From Tabrizicola_A aquatica (GTDB lineage: Bacteria; Pseudomonadota; Alphaproteobacteria; Rhodobacterales; Rhodobacteraceae), in assembly GCA_965194375.1 (NCBI GenBank), contig CBDAEL010000007.1: DNA of 64,000 nt; one strand, 5' to 3'. The notes below the pieces were generated by a model. That model had not been told where the DNA came from, did not search any database, and worked only from the letters and a program-made list of their open reading frames with translations. Below are positions 25,352 through 34,222 of this stretch, piece by piece. A program made the translations under genes and the position numbers. Each line of letters begins with the position of its first letter. Position 1 is the stretch's first letter.

Positions 25352-26038
25352 TCACGCCACCAGCTTGTAGCCACCGCTTTCGGTGACCAAGAGGCGCGCG
25401 TTCGAGGGATCGGCCTCGATCTTCTGGCGCAGACGATAGATGTGGGTTTCCAGCGTATGGGTGGTAACCCCCGCATTATACCCCCAGACCTCATGCAGCA
25501 GCACATCACGCGCCACAACGCTGGACTGCGCGCGGTACAGGTATTTCAGGATGTTGGTTTCCTTGTCGGTCAACCGCACCTTCTTGTCCTTAACATCGAT
25601 CAGCATCTTCTGCGCGGGCTTGAACGTATAGGGCCCAAGCTGGAACACCGCGTCTTCCGATTGTTCATGCGTGCGCAGCTGCGCCCGGATGCGCGCCAAC
25701 AGGACCGGAAACTTGAACGGCTTGGTGACATAGTCATTGGCACCTGAATCAAGACCCAGAATGGTGTCGCTGTCGGTGTCATGGCCGGTCAGCATCATGA
25801 TCGGGCATTTCACGGCTGCCTTACGCATGCGCTTGCACAGCTCGCGCCCATCGGTGTCGGGCAGGCCAACATCCAAGATCACAAGGTCATATTGGCCCTG
25901 TTTGACCTTCTCCATGCCCTCGGCCCCGTTTCGGGCCTCGAACACATCGAAATCTTCGGTCATCACCAGCTGTTCCGACAAGGCCTCGCGCAGGTCATCG
26001 TCGTCGTCCACCAGCAGGATCTTGCGCAACGTCGCCAT
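25352..26038 (-). CDS. cenR: OmpR family response regulator, probably CenR
   Basis: A 228-residue two-component response regulator. The receiver domain (residues 4-118) has the acidic pocket LLVDDDDDLREAL, the phosphoacceptor Asp in LVILDVGLPDTDG (about 53), MLTGHD and KPFKFPVLLARI; the C-terminal OmpR winged helix (about 130-228) has LTDKETNILKYLYRA and VTTHTLETHIYRLRQKIE. Length, sequence style and the SorX-like RNA in the 3' region point to CenR, the essential cell-envelope and division regulator of Rhodobacter and Caulobacter. No histidine kinase gene is adjacent, as expected for CenKR. GGAGGCGAAG before the ATG fixes the start. Confidence 0.85.
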   Translation of the reverse strand: MATLRKILLVDDDDDLREALSEQLVMTEDFDVFEARNGAEGMEKVKQGQYDLVILDVGLPDTDGRELCKRMRKAAVKCPIMMLTGHDTDSDTILGLDSGANDYVTKPFKFPVLLARIRAQLRTHEQSEDAVFQLGPYTFKPAQKMLIDVKDKKVRLTDKETNILKYLYRAQSSVVARDVLLHEVWGYNAGVTTHTLETHIYRLRQKIEADPSNARLLVTESGGYKLVA

Positions 26039-26192
26039 CTTCGCCTCCATCACATCAGGCTGTCTGCCCGTCTTTGGCAACACATGCCCATGCCGCACAC
26101 ATTCGGCAAGAATTGCAACATTTGCCTCACGCGGTCGTGTCGTGGGGCCGCAGTATGTTTCAATTCCGAAATCTGCGGCCTATGTAGAGGGC

Positions 26193-27278
26193 ATGAGTTT
26201 GCGCCCAACCCAGACCGAAACCCTTGCCCGCGCCCGCAGTGATTTGCGGCTGGGGTTGCCGGTTGTGTTGGTGGGCGGGGGTCAGGCCGCGCTGGCCGTC
26301 GCGGTCGAGGCGCTGACGGCAGATCGGCTGGCCGATCTGCGCAGCTTGGGCCCCATGGACCTTGCACTGACAGCGCGGCGGGCTGAAACACTGAAGGCGC
26401 GGGCCTATGACGGCGATCTGGCCCGCATCGCGGTGCCCGAGGATGCAGGCACGCGTTGGCTTTTGGCGGTGGCCGATCCGGCTGATGATCTGCGCGTGCC
26501 GATGAAAGGCCCGCTTCACAGTCGGCGTGAGGGCGATGCCGCCCTGCACCGGCTCGCACTGTCCTTGGCCAAATCGGCGCAGCTTTTGCCCGCCGCCGTG
26601 CTGGTGCCCGTGGCCGATGGCATGGCCTTTGCCGCTGCCCATGCGCTGACCCTTCTGGCAGAGGTGGACGCCGCTGACCTAGACCGCCTTGCTCCCGTGG
26701 CACCCGTAATCTCGGCCCGCTTGCCGATGGTGGCCAGCGCCGCAGGCCGCGTTCATATCTTTCGCCCCGATGATGGTGGGGCCGAACATTACGCAATTGA
26801 AATCGGCCGCCCTGACCGTGATGCACCCGTCTTGGCGCGGCTGCATTCCGCCTGTTTCACCGGCGATGTGCTCGGCAGCCTAAAATGCGACTGCGGGCCC
26901 CAGTTGCGGGCGGCCTTGGCACAGATGGGGACCGAGGGAGCGGGTGTCCTGCTGTATCTGAACCAAGAAGGTCGTGGCATCGGCCTTGCCAACAAGATGC
27001 GGGCTTATTCCTTGCAGGATCAGGGCTTTGACACGGTCGAGGCCAATCATCGGCTGGGCTTTGAGGATGACGAGCGTGATTTTCGCATCGGGGCGGACAT
27101 CCTGAAACGGATGGGATTCTCAAAGGTCCGGCTTCTGACCAACAATCCGAAGAAACTGGCCATGCTGTCAGCCTGCGGGCTGGACGTGGTGGAGCGCGTG
27201 CCCTTGAAGGTGGGCGAAACCCGCGAGAACGCCGCCTATCTGGCCACCAAGGCCGCGAAATCGGGGCACTTGCTGTGA
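26193..27278 (+). CDS. ribA: GTP cyclohydrolase II with degenerate N-terminal domain
   Basis: Opens GTP to 2,5-diamino-6-ribosylamino-pyrimidinone phosphate, the first step of riboflavin synthesis. The C-terminal half (about 180-361) has the zinc site HSACFTGDVLGSLKCDCG, the catalytic and GTP-binding LNQEGRGIGLANKM, and LLTNNPKKLAML. The first about 170 residues occupy the place of a RibB (DHBP synthase) domain but lack its conserved acidic motifs, so only the cyclohydrolase activity is expected. AGAGGGC precedes ATG. It overlaps the L,D-transpeptidase gene by 4 bp (GTGA), so the two are translated together. Confidence 0.92.
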   Translation: MSLRPTQTETLARARSDLRLGLPVVLVGGGQAALAVAVEALTADRLADLRSLGPMDLALTARRAETLKARAYDGDLARIAVPEDAGTRWLLAVADPADDLRVPMKGPLHSRREGDAALHRLALSLAKSAQLLPAAVLVPVADGMAFAAAHALTLLAEVDAADLDRLAPVAPVISARLPMVASAAGRVHIFRPDDGGAEHYAIEIGRPDRDAPVLARLHSACFTGDVLGSLKCDCGPQLRAALAQMGTEGAGVLLYLNQEGRGIGLANKMRAYSLQDQGFDTVEANHRLGFEDDERDFRIGADILKRMGFSKVRLLTNNPKKLAMLSACGLDVVERVPLKVGETRENAAYLATKAAKSGHLL

Positions 27279-27775
27279 AGCCGCAAGATCTGGTCGTGAC
27301 CCCCATGGGCGTGCGGTTTCTGAACCGGACCTTCCCGTGCACCATCGGGCGCGGTGGCATCGTTTCGGCCCGGCACAAGCGGGAAGGCGACGGCGCAACT
27401 CCGGCCGGGGTGCACCGCATCGTCGGGATGCTTTACCGCCCCGATCGCATGGCAAAGCCAACCGACTGGGCGCTGCCCATCGGGCCGATGGACCTGTGGT
27501 CCGATGATCCAACGGATGACGATTACAACCTGATGGTCCGCGCCCCGCATGGCTTCAGCCACGAAAAACTGCGCCGCGCGGATCCCTTGTATGATCTGGT
27601 AATCCTGAGCGACTGGAACTGGCCCCATGCCGAGCCGGGACGCGGATCGGCGATCTTCCTGCACCGCTGGCGCAGGCCCGGTTATCCGACCGCGGGCTGC
27701 GTGGCCCTTGATCCGCAGGATCTTTTGTGGATCGCCAAGCGGATTACCTATCAAACACGGCTTGTGGTGCGCTGA
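27275..27775 (+). CDS. L,D-transpeptidase family protein
   Basis: A 166-residue protein consisting of a YkuD catalytic domain only: TPMGVRFLNRTFPCTIGRGG at the start, then HKREGDGATPAGVH, IFLHRWRRPGYPTAGCVALD containing the putative catalytic His and Cys. The motif reads TAGC where classical enzymes have SHGC, as in the short YkuD group of alphaproteobacteria. No signal peptide is visible with this GTG start, which is unusual for an enzyme acting on peptidoglycan. Its start overlaps the ribA stop. Confidence 0.8.
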   Translation: MKPQDLVVTPMGVRFLNRTFPCTIGRGGIVSARHKREGDGATPAGVHRIVGMLYRPDRMAKPTDWALPIGPMDLWSDDPTDDDYNLMVRAPHGFSHEKLRRADPLYDLVILSDWNWPHAEPGRGSAIFLHRWRRPGYPTAGCVALDPQDLLWIAKRITYQTRLVVR

Positions 27776-27850
27776 ACCTCCTCGAGCATTTCATGCACGC
27801 GTCGGGACGATCTGCGAGGAGTGCTCAAAGTGCTCGACGAGCGATCCGGT

Positions 27851-29056
27851 TCAAACCCGTTCGATCAGCACCGCAGCACCCTGCCCCACCCCGACGCACA
27901 TCGTCGCCAGCCCATAGCGACCCCCGGTCCGTGCCAGTTCCAGTGCCACCGTGCCGGTGATGCGCGCGCCGGTCATGCCCAAGGGATGGCCCAGCGCAAT
28001 CGCACCGCCATTGGGGTTCACGCGCGGATCATCATCGGCAATCTGCAGCCCCCGCAGGACGGCCAAGCCCTGTGCGGCAAAGGCCTCGTTCAACTCAATC
28101 ACCGAAAGGTCGGCCACCGTCAGCCCATGCTGCGCCAACAGCTTTTGCACCGCGGGCACCGGACCATAGCCCATAATGCGCGGCGCGACCCCGGCAGTCG
28201 CTGCACCCAAAATCCGCGCAATGGGCTTCAACCCATAGGCTTTTGCCGCCTCGGCGCTGGCGATGATCATCGCCGCCGCCCCATCGTTCACGCCGCTGGC
28301 ATTGCCCGCCGTCACAGTGCCATCCGCCCGGGTGATCGGGCGCAGCTTGGCAAGATCTTCGGCCTTCGTATCCCCTCGGGGATGCTCGTCCTCGCGAACC
28401 TCCACCGTCTTGCCGCGCCCCAGATCCACCGTCACCGGCACGATCTCGGCCCCAAGCCGCCCGTTCTCCTGCGCCGCCCCCGCGCGCCGCTGTGAGCGCA
28501 GCGCAAAGGCGTCCTGATCGGCGCGGCTGATCCCATAGTCATCTGCCAAATTCTCGGCGGTCTCAGGCATCGAGTCGATGCCATAAGCCGCCTTCATTTT
28601 GGGGTTCACAAAGCGCCAGCCAATGGTGCTGTCGGCAATTTCCGCTGTCCGGGCAAAGGCGGTGGTCGCCTTTGGCATCACCATCGGCGCGCGGGTCATG
28701 GATTCCACGCCGCCTGCAATCGCCAAACCAATCTCACCCGCCTTGATCGCCCGCGCGGCCGCCGACACCGCCTCCATCCCCGAGCCACAAAGCCGGTTGA
28801 CCGTGGCCCCCGGAACAGTTTCCGGCAGACCGGCCAAAAGCAAGGCCATGCGTGCAACGTTGCGATTGTCCTCACCCGCTTGATTGGCGCAGCCCATCCA
28901 GACCTCTTCCACGGCGGCAGGGCTCAGCCCCGGATTGCGCGCCAAAAGGGCAGCCAAAGGGATCGCGGCCAAGTCATCGGTGCGCACTTGGGCCAAAGCG
29001 CCGGCATAGCGGCCAATCGGGGTGCGGATGTAATCGCAGATGAACGCGTCGGGCAT
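27851..29056 (-). CDS. pcaF: 3-oxoadipyl-CoA thiolase
   Basis: Cleaves 3-oxoadipyl-CoA to succinyl-CoA and acetyl-CoA, the last step of the beta-ketoadipate and phenylacetate routes. The 401-residue thiolase has the acyl-accepting Cys in VNRLCGSGMEAV (about 90), the catalytic GHP in ALGHPLGMTGARI and the C-terminal MCVGVGQGAAVLIERV. The stretch GCANQAGEDNRNVARMALLL and TIGWRFVNPKMKAAYGIDSM is typical of PcaF/PaaJ rather than acetyl-CoA acetyltransferases. It is far (6.5 kb) from the decayed pca locus at 35.2-38.0 kb and may serve another route such as phenylacetate. Confidence 0.88.
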   Translation of the reverse strand: MPDAFICDYIRTPIGRYAGALAQVRTDDLAAIPLAALLARNPGLSPAAVEEVWMGCANQAGEDNRNVARMALLLAGLPETVPGATVNRLCGSGMEAVSAAARAIKAGEIGLAIAGGVESMTRAPMVMPKATTAFARTAEIADSTIGWRFVNPKMKAAYGIDSMPETAENLADDYGISRADQDAFALRSQRRAGAAQENGRLGAEIVPVTVDLGRGKTVEVREDEHPRGDTKAEDLAKLRPITRADGTVTAGNASGVNDGAAAMIIASAEAAKAYGLKPIARILGAATAGVAPRIMGYGPVPAVQKLLAQHGLTVADLSVIELNEAFAAQGLAVLRGLQIADDDPRVNPNGGAIALGHPLGMTGARITGTVALELARTGGRYGLATMCVGVGQGAAVLIERV

Positions 29057-29133
29057 TCTGGCCTCCTGATGTTCCCGCTAAAGTCCTTCGAACTTGAAGC
29101 AATTGCAAGGCCGGGTTTGACGCCGACCAAATG

Positions 29134-29158
29134 AAAAGGGCCGGGAAACCCCCGGCCC
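29134..29158 (-). terminator. Rho-independent terminator after the DUF5368 gene
   Basis: Hairpin GGGCCGGG/CCCGGCCC (29138-29158) followed on the minus strand by TTTT. It lies 22 bp past the stop of the DUF5368 gene and ends the two-gene operon with the sulfide:quinone oxidoreductase relative. Confidence 0.7.
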
Positions 29159-29179
29159 ATTCAAACGGCTTTTCAGCGC

Positions 29180-29530
29180 TTAGTCGGCCTTACGACGGCT
29201 GAGCGATTGCGCGGTATAGACCAAAATGGCCAGCCCCACAGCGCCCAGCACGGCCACACCCAGCAGCACAATCACATCAATTGGCCCGCCAATATCTTTG
29301 AACCCTGACGAGGTGATGCCTTGCACGAACAAGACCGCAGCAATCGCCCCAATTGGCATCGACAGCTGCGCCCAGAGGAACTTGCGCATCGACAAAGACC
29401 GGTCGCGGACCAGAACGAAGACATAAAGCGCGGTGATGACCAAAGCTGCCAAAACCAGTGCCCAGAACAGACCCCGGCCGAACATCTCTTCGAAAACCGC
29501 GATCAGGGTGGAAAGTGTCAGTTCTTTCAT
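29180..29530 (-). CDS. DUF5368 domain-containing membrane protein
   Basis: A 116-residue protein with three hydrophobic segments (about 20-42, 53-72 and 82-108) and a charged C-terminus. This matches DUF5368, a Rhodobacterales family found next to sulfide:quinone oxidoreductase-type flavoproteins. It starts 11 bp after that gene ends, so it may be its membrane or quinone-side partner. Function is not established. Confidence 0.75.
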   Translation of the reverse strand: MKELTLSTLIAVFEEMFGRGLFWALVLAALVITALYVFVLVRDRSLSMRKFLWAQLSMPIGAIAAVLFVQGITSSGFKDIGGPIDVIVLLGVAVLGAVGLAILVYTAQSLSRRKAD

Positions 29531-29541
29531 AGCGTGCCCCC

Positions 29542-30885
29542 TTATGCCTTGCCGCGCAGCATGGCGTTATAGGTGGCCTTCAACGCCACCTCTTTCATCA
29601 GCCAGCTGATCCACAGCTCTTCCAAGGGCGCAATCACGCCGGGGAAGCTGGGAACCAGATTGTTGTTATAGTCAAACTCGACCAGCATCGCGCGGCCCAC
29701 GCGCGTGATCAGAGGGCACGAGGTGTAACCGTCATAGGTGGCGGTGCTCTCTTTCCCCTCGATGGCCGCGATCAGGTGATCTTCGACCACCGGAACCTGC
29801 CATTTGACCGAGGCCGCGGTCTTGCCCTTGGGCACACCGGCCACATCGCCCAGCGCGAAAATCTCGGGATAGCGCAGGTGGCGCAGGGTTTTCTGGTCGC
29901 ATTCCACCCAGCCCTGATCGGCCCATTTGTCGGCCCATGACAAGCCCGACTGGCGGATCACCTCGGGCGCGCGCTGCGGCGGGATGACATGCAGGTAGTC
30001 ATAGGGCATGTCGACCGTGGTCTTGACCTCGGCCTTGGTGGTGGCGTCGATCTCGGTCTTTTCAAAGGTCGCAACCTTCTTGCCCGGCTCCATCGACAGC
30101 ATCTTGTGGCTCATGTGGGTCTTGATGCCGCGCTGACCAAACAGCATCCGCACCTTTTCGGCCACGATCGGCACGCCAAACAGCGCGCCCTGCGGCGCGG
30201 TGTAGTGGATCTCATATTTGCCCGCGGCACTGCCCCGGCTGGCGATATCCTCGACAAGGAACGCGTGCTTGAGCGGTGCGCCCGCGCATTTCATTTCCGT
30301 CGCCGGGCGGGTCATCAGCGCGATGCCCCCTTCCTCGGTAAACTTCTGCGCCGCTTCCCAAGTTTTCGCGGCATATTCTGGCCCGGAATACAGCGCGCCA
30401 ATTCCGTTGGCGCCCACCATGTCGAGCGAGAAACCAGGAATGGCGTCATAGTCCAGCACAAGGCCGGGCGCAACGATTAGGAAATCATAGGCGAGCTTGG
30501 TGCCGCCCTCGGTCGCCACCGTCTTGGCCAAAGGATCAATGGCCGCCGCCTTTTCGGCCAAGAGCGTGACACCCTTTGGCAGCCAGTCAGTCGTCTGACT
30601 GACGGTGTAATTCGCAGGCTTCAACCCGGCCGCCACAAGGCTGAGCCCCGGCTGATAAAGATGCTCTTTGCGAGCGTCGATGATGGTGATCTCGGCCCCA
30701 TCCAGCCGCTCAACCAACCGATTCACCAGCGCCGTTCCGGCAGCACCGGCCCCAATCACTACGATCTTTGCCTTCGTCGCCACCTTGGCAGCCTTGGCAG
30801 GCGATCCAAAGGCAGCAAGCCCTGCACCGGCAACCGCCAGCCCAAGAAATCCACGCCGCGTTGGGATGAATCCACGTTCCATCAT
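29542..30885 (-). CDS. Tat-exported sulfide:quinone oxidoreductase-like flavoprotein
   Basis: A 447-residue FAD enzyme of the SQR/FCC family. After a twin-arginine signal (PTRRGFLGLAVAGAGLAAFG) comes the FAD loop KIVVIGAGAAGTALVNRL. Two SQR cysteines are in EMKCAGAPLKHAFLVED and GYTSCPLITRVG, the pattern of the type II (SQRDL-like) group, and the second FAD motif is EIFALGDVAGVPKGK. The type II group is normally cytosolic or mitochondrial, so a Tat signal is notable. It should oxidise sulfide or a related thiol and pass electrons to quinone. GGAGGAGA precedes ATG ATG. Divergent from sulP across an FNR box. Confidence 0.83.
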   Translation of the reverse strand: MMERGFIPTRRGFLGLAVAGAGLAAFGSPAKAAKVATKAKIVVIGAGAAGTALVNRLVERLDGAEITIIDARKEHLYQPGLSLVAAGLKPANYTVSQTTDWLPKGVTLLAEKAAAIDPLAKTVATEGGTKLAYDFLIVAPGLVLDYDAIPGFSLDMVGANGIGALYSGPEYAAKTWEAAQKFTEEGGIALMTRPATEMKCAGAPLKHAFLVEDIASRGSAAGKYEIHYTAPQGALFGVPIVAEKVRMLFGQRGIKTHMSHKMLSMEPGKKVATFEKTEIDATTKAEVKTTVDMPYDYLHVIPPQRAPEVIRQSGLSWADKWADQGWVECDQKTLRHLRYPEIFALGDVAGVPKGKTAASVKWQVPVVEDHLIAAIEGKESTATYDGYTSCPLITRVGRAMLVEFDYNNNLVPSFPGVIAPLEELWISWLMKEVALKATYNAMLRGKA

Positions 30886-30939
30886 CTCAGTCTCCTCCGT
30901 CACATCGGACGTCCCTCACAGATGTCAGTGTGGCCGTCA

Positions 30940-30953
30940 TTGATCTGGATCAA
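30940..30953. promoter_or_regulatory. FNR/FnrL box between SQR-like gene and sulP
   Basis: TTGATCTGGATCAA, a perfect FNR consensus. Toward sulP, a TATTGT -10 box at 30976-30981 places the start near 30988, so the box is centred at -41.5, the class II activator position. Toward the SQR-like gene (start codon 55 nt away) no clear -10 is seen, but it could still be affected. Confidence 0.82.
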
Positions 30954-31050
30954 TAAATATTCTAAAATCTGCATCTATTGTGCCCTTTCGCGTGGCGATG
31001 GGCCCAAAGCTCGGCACAACCTGCTGACGTGACACGAAAAGGACGCCAAG

Positions 31051-32772
31051 GTGAGACGACCCGTTTCCACCACTCTGACCCGAATTTTCCCTATTCTGTC
31101 GTGGTCAAAGACCTATTCCCGCCAAGATGCCGCGCAAGATGGGCTTGCGGCAGTGATCGTCACGATCATGCTGATTCCCCAATCTCTGGCCTATGCCGTG
31201 CTGGCCGGGATGCCCCCCGAGGCGGGGCTTTATGCCTCGATCCTGCCAATCATCGCCTACGCGATCTTTGGCTCTAGCCGGGTGCTCGCAGTGGGTCCGG
31301 TGGCGGTGGTGTCATTGATGACTGCGGCCGCGCTGGGATCGGTGGCCGAAAGCGGGACGGCGGATTATGGCACGGCAGCGCTGACCTTGGCCGCATTGTC
31401 GGGCGCAATGCTGTTCGGGATGGGCCTGTTGCGGATGGGCTTCATCGCCAATTTCCTGTCGCATCCAGTGATCGCCGGCTTCATCACCGCATCAGCGGTG
31501 CTGATCGCCATGGGGCAGATCGGACCACTGATCGGCGTCAAGATGACCGGGGCTTCGCTGCCGGAGCTAGTCGAAAGCTTTTGGGCGGGCAAGGCGGCGT
31601 TCAACTGGCAGACGCTGGTCATTGGCGCATTGGGTTTGGCCTTTCTCTCTTGGGTCCGGCGGCGTATGAAGCCCGCCTTGCGGTCGCTGGGGGTGGGACC
31701 GGTACTGGCTGATGTGCTGACCAAAGCAGGGCCGGTTGTGGCAGTTGCCGCCTCAACCCTCGCGGTTTGGGGATTTGGGTTGGATGTGGCGGTGGTGGGC
31801 ACAGTGCCTGCAGCCCTGCCACCCTTCACCAGCCCCAGCTTCGATCTGGCGCTGATCCGCGAACTTGCGATGCCGGCCTTTCTGATATCGATCGTTGGCT
31901 TCGTAGAATCCGTTTCGGTCGCGCAGACTTTGGCGGCGCGCAAACGCCAGCGCATCCGGCCGGATCAGGAGTTGATCGGGCTTGGCGCGGCGAATCTGGC
32001 TGCCGGATTTAGCGGCGGCTTTCCGGTGACGGGCGGCTTTGCTCGGTCCGTCGTCAACGCCGATGCAGGTGCCGCCACCCCAGCGGCGGGGATCTACACC
32101 GCTCTTGGTCTGGCCGTCGCGGCGCTGGCGCTGACGCCACTTCTCTATTTCCTGCCCAAGGCGACGCTGGCGGCCACCATCATCGTGGCGGTGCTGGGGC
32201 TGGTCGATCTGTCGATCCTCAAGAAAACCTGGGGTTATTCGCGCGCCGATTTTGCGGCGGTGGCGGGGACCATTCTGGTCACCCTTGCCCTGGGGGTCGA
32301 GGCCGGAATTTCGACGGGCGTAATCCTGTCGATCGCGCTGCACCTGTGGCGCACCTCGCGCCCACATGTGGCCGAGGTGGGGTTAGTCGCCGGTACCCAG
32401 CATTTCCGCAATATCCTGCGCTATGAGGTCATCACCGACCCATCGGTTCTCAGCCTGCGGATCGACGAAAGCCTTTACTTCGCCAACACCCGCTATCTGG
32501 AAGATCTGATCCTTGAGCGCACCGCCGAGGATCAAAACCTGCGCCATGTGATCTTGATGTGTTCGGCGGTGAATGAGATCGACATGACCGCGCTGGAAAC
32601 GCTGGAGGCCTTGATGATGCACCTAAAAGACAGGGGCATCGCGCTGCATCTGTCCGAGGTGAAGGGTCCTGTGATGGACCGCCTCCAACGCTCCAGCTTT
32701 CTCGACCACCTGACAGGCCGCGTGTTTCTAAGCCAGCACGAAGCCTTTGCCAGTCTGACCGGCCACGCCTAG
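31051..32772 (+). CDS. SulP family anion permease with STAS domain
   Basis: A 573-residue inner-membrane transporter. The N-terminal Sulfate_transp domain (about 25-430) has the signature QDGLAAVIVTIMLIPQSLAY and about 10-14 hydrophobic segments, followed by a C-terminal cytosolic STAS domain (about 450-565, VILMCSAVNEIDMTALETLE). Substrates in the family include sulfate, bicarbonate and dicarboxylates; sulfate fits the sulfur neighbour but is unproven. GTG start with AAGGA about 10 nt upstream. A FnrL box sits at the activating position, so expression should rise when oxygen is low. Confidence 0.87.
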   Translation: MRRPVSTTLTRIFPILSWSKTYSRQDAAQDGLAAVIVTIMLIPQSLAYAVLAGMPPEAGLYASILPIIAYAIFGSSRVLAVGPVAVVSLMTAAALGSVAESGTADYGTAALTLAALSGAMLFGMGLLRMGFIANFLSHPVIAGFITASAVLIAMGQIGPLIGVKMTGASLPELVESFWAGKAAFNWQTLVIGALGLAFLSWVRRRMKPALRSLGVGPVLADVLTKAGPVVAVAASTLAVWGFGLDVAVVGTVPAALPPFTSPSFDLALIRELAMPAFLISIVGFVESVSVAQTLAARKRQRIRPDQELIGLGAANLAAGFSGGFPVTGGFARSVVNADAGAATPAAGIYTALGLAVAALALTPLLYFLPKATLAATIIVAVLGLVDLSILKKTWGYSRADFAAVAGTILVTLALGVEAGISTGVILSIALHLWRTSRPHVAEVGLVAGTQHFRNILRYEVITDPSVLSLRIDESLYFANTRYLEDLILERTAEDQNLRHVILMCSAVNEIDMTALETLEALMMHLKDRGIALHLSEVKGPVMDRLQRSSFLDHLTGRVFLSQHEAFASLTGHA

Positions 32773-32825
32773 GGCTGGACGCCGCGGCGCAGGCCGGGCA
32801 ATCTGGGCCCAAAGAGGGGGCGCAG

Positions 32826-33578
32826 ATGGACCTGAATTCCGATCTGGGTGAGGGCTTTGGCCCTTGGTCCATGGGCGATGATGCGGCGATGCTGGGGGTT
32901 GTCACCTCGGCCAATATCGCCTGCGGCGGGCATGCAAGCGACCCTGACACCATGTTTGCCACGTTGCGCATGGCGGCAGAGCGCGGCGTCGTGATCGGCG
33001 CGCATCCCGGCTATGCCGACCATTTGGGCTTTGGCCGCCGGGTCATTCCAATGGAGCCGGTCGAGATCGCGCGCATGGTTGCGGCACAGGTCGGGGCGCT
33101 GCAAGGGGTGGCGGCTTTGGCAGGGGCAAAGGTAGCCTACGTCAAGGCGCATGGCGCTTTGGCCAATCTGGCCGCTGACCGGCGCGAAGTGGCCGATGCG
33201 ATTGCCTCTGCAGTCAAGGCGCTTCCGGGGGGGCTGGCGATCTTGGCAATTTCCGGCACCGAGTTGGAAGCAGCAGGGCGCGCGGCAGGCCTGCCGACCT
33301 ATTCCGAGATTTTCGCCGACCGGGCCTATCTGCCAAACGGTCGCTTGGTGCCGCGCTCGCGGCCCGATGCCATGGTGAATGGGGCCAAGGCAGCGGCAGA
33401 GCGGTTGATCGGGTTTCTCGACACCGGGTTGATGCCGGTGGTGGGGGGCGATCCTATTCCCTTGGCCGCGCAATCGATCTGCGTACATGGCGACAGCCCC
33501 GATTCCGTGGCCATGGCGCGCGAAATCCGCGCGCGGTTGCAGGCGGCCGGGGTGGTTCTGGCCCCCTTTCTGCGGTGA
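32826..33578 (+). CDS. pxpA: 5-oxoprolinase subunit PxpA (LamB/YcsF)
   Basis: With PxpB and PxpC forms the ATP-dependent prokaryotic 5-oxoprolinase that opens pyroglutamate to glutamate. The 250-residue protein starts MDLNSDLGEGFGPW, followed by VTSANIACGGHASDP and VGAHPGYAD-like VIGAHPGYADHLGFGRR, AYVKAHGALAN and EIFADRAYLPNGRLVPRS, all hallmarks of the LamB/YcsF family. It is 53 bp downstream of sulP and overlaps pxpB by GTGA. Its own promoter is not obvious. Confidence 0.93.
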   Translation: MDLNSDLGEGFGPWSMGDDAAMLGVVTSANIACGGHASDPDTMFATLRMAAERGVVIGAHPGYADHLGFGRRVIPMEPVEIARMVAAQVGALQGVAALAGAKVAYVKAHGALANLAADRREVADAIASAVKALPGGLAILAISGTELEAAGRAAGLPTYSEIFADRAYLPNGRLVPRSRPDAMVNGAKAAAERLIGFLDTGLMPVVGGDPIPLAAQSICVHGDSPDSVAMAREIRARLQAAGVVLAPFLR

Positions 33579-34222
33579 GCGGATTTCCGATCTTTCGCGC
33601 GGTCGCCGAACACGGGCTATTGGTCGAGTTTGGCACGCGGATTGATGACGCCACCCATGCTGCCGTTCTGGCCTTGGACCGCGCCTTGGCGGCTAATCCG
33701 TTTGCAGGCTTTGCCGAGGCGGTCCCGGCCTATGTCAACCTGTTGGTGCGGTTTGACCCGATGGTGACGGATCACAGGGCGGTGGAGGCCGCGCTGCGGG
33801 CCTTGATCAAGGCCACCCCAACCGAAGGCGTGCAGGGCACGCGGCGGGTGGTGGATGTGGTTTACGATGGCCCCGATTTGGACGAGGTGGCGCGGCGCTG
33901 TGGCCTGTCGCCCGAAGCGGTGATTGCAGCGCATCTGGGCGGCGACTATCAAGTGGCGCTTTATGGTTTTGCGCCGGGCTATGCCTATTTGTCGGGCGTG
34001 CCCAAAGCCATTGCCCTGCCGCGCAAAGAGGCTGCGGTGCGCGGGGTGGCGGCGGGGTCGGTCATTATTGCCGCCGGTCAGTGCATTGTGACCACGCTGA
34101 CGATGCCCACCGGATGGTGGATCATCGGCCATTCGCCAACGGTGATCCTTGACCCCCAAGGCGCGCGGCCCTTCCTGTTTGACGTGGGCGACCGGGTTGC
34201 GTTCCGGCGGGTGGCACCATGA
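33575..34222 (+). CDS. pxpB: 5-oxoprolinase subunit PxpB
   Basis: The kinase-like carboxyltransferase half (former KipI) of 5-oxoprolinase. The 215-residue protein contains GLLVEFGTRIDDATHAAVLA, YDGPDLDEVA, LYGFAPGYAYLSGVPKAIAL and AAGQCIVTTLTMPTGWWIIG, matching the family along its length. A GTG start overlaps the pxpA stop and its own TGA overlaps pxpC by ATGA, so the three subunits are translationally coupled. Confidence 0.93.
   Translation: MSGFPIFRAVAEHGLLVEFGTRIDDATHAAVLALDRALAANPFAGFAEAVPAYVNLLVRFDPMVTDHRAVEAALRALIKATPTEGVQGTRRVVDVVYDGPDLDEVARRCGLSPEAVIAAHLGGDYQVALYGFAPGYAYLSGVPKAIALPRKEAAVRGVAAGSVIIAAGQCIVTTLTMPTGWWIIGHSPTVILDPQGARPFLFDVGDRVAFRRVAP

Noticed and set aside
27776..27850. 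Possible tRNA or structured element between the L,D-transpeptidase gene and pcaF
   Set aside because: The GGTTCAAACCC-like string is part of pcaF's 3' end; no cloverleaf can be folded, only a weak imperfect inverted repeat.
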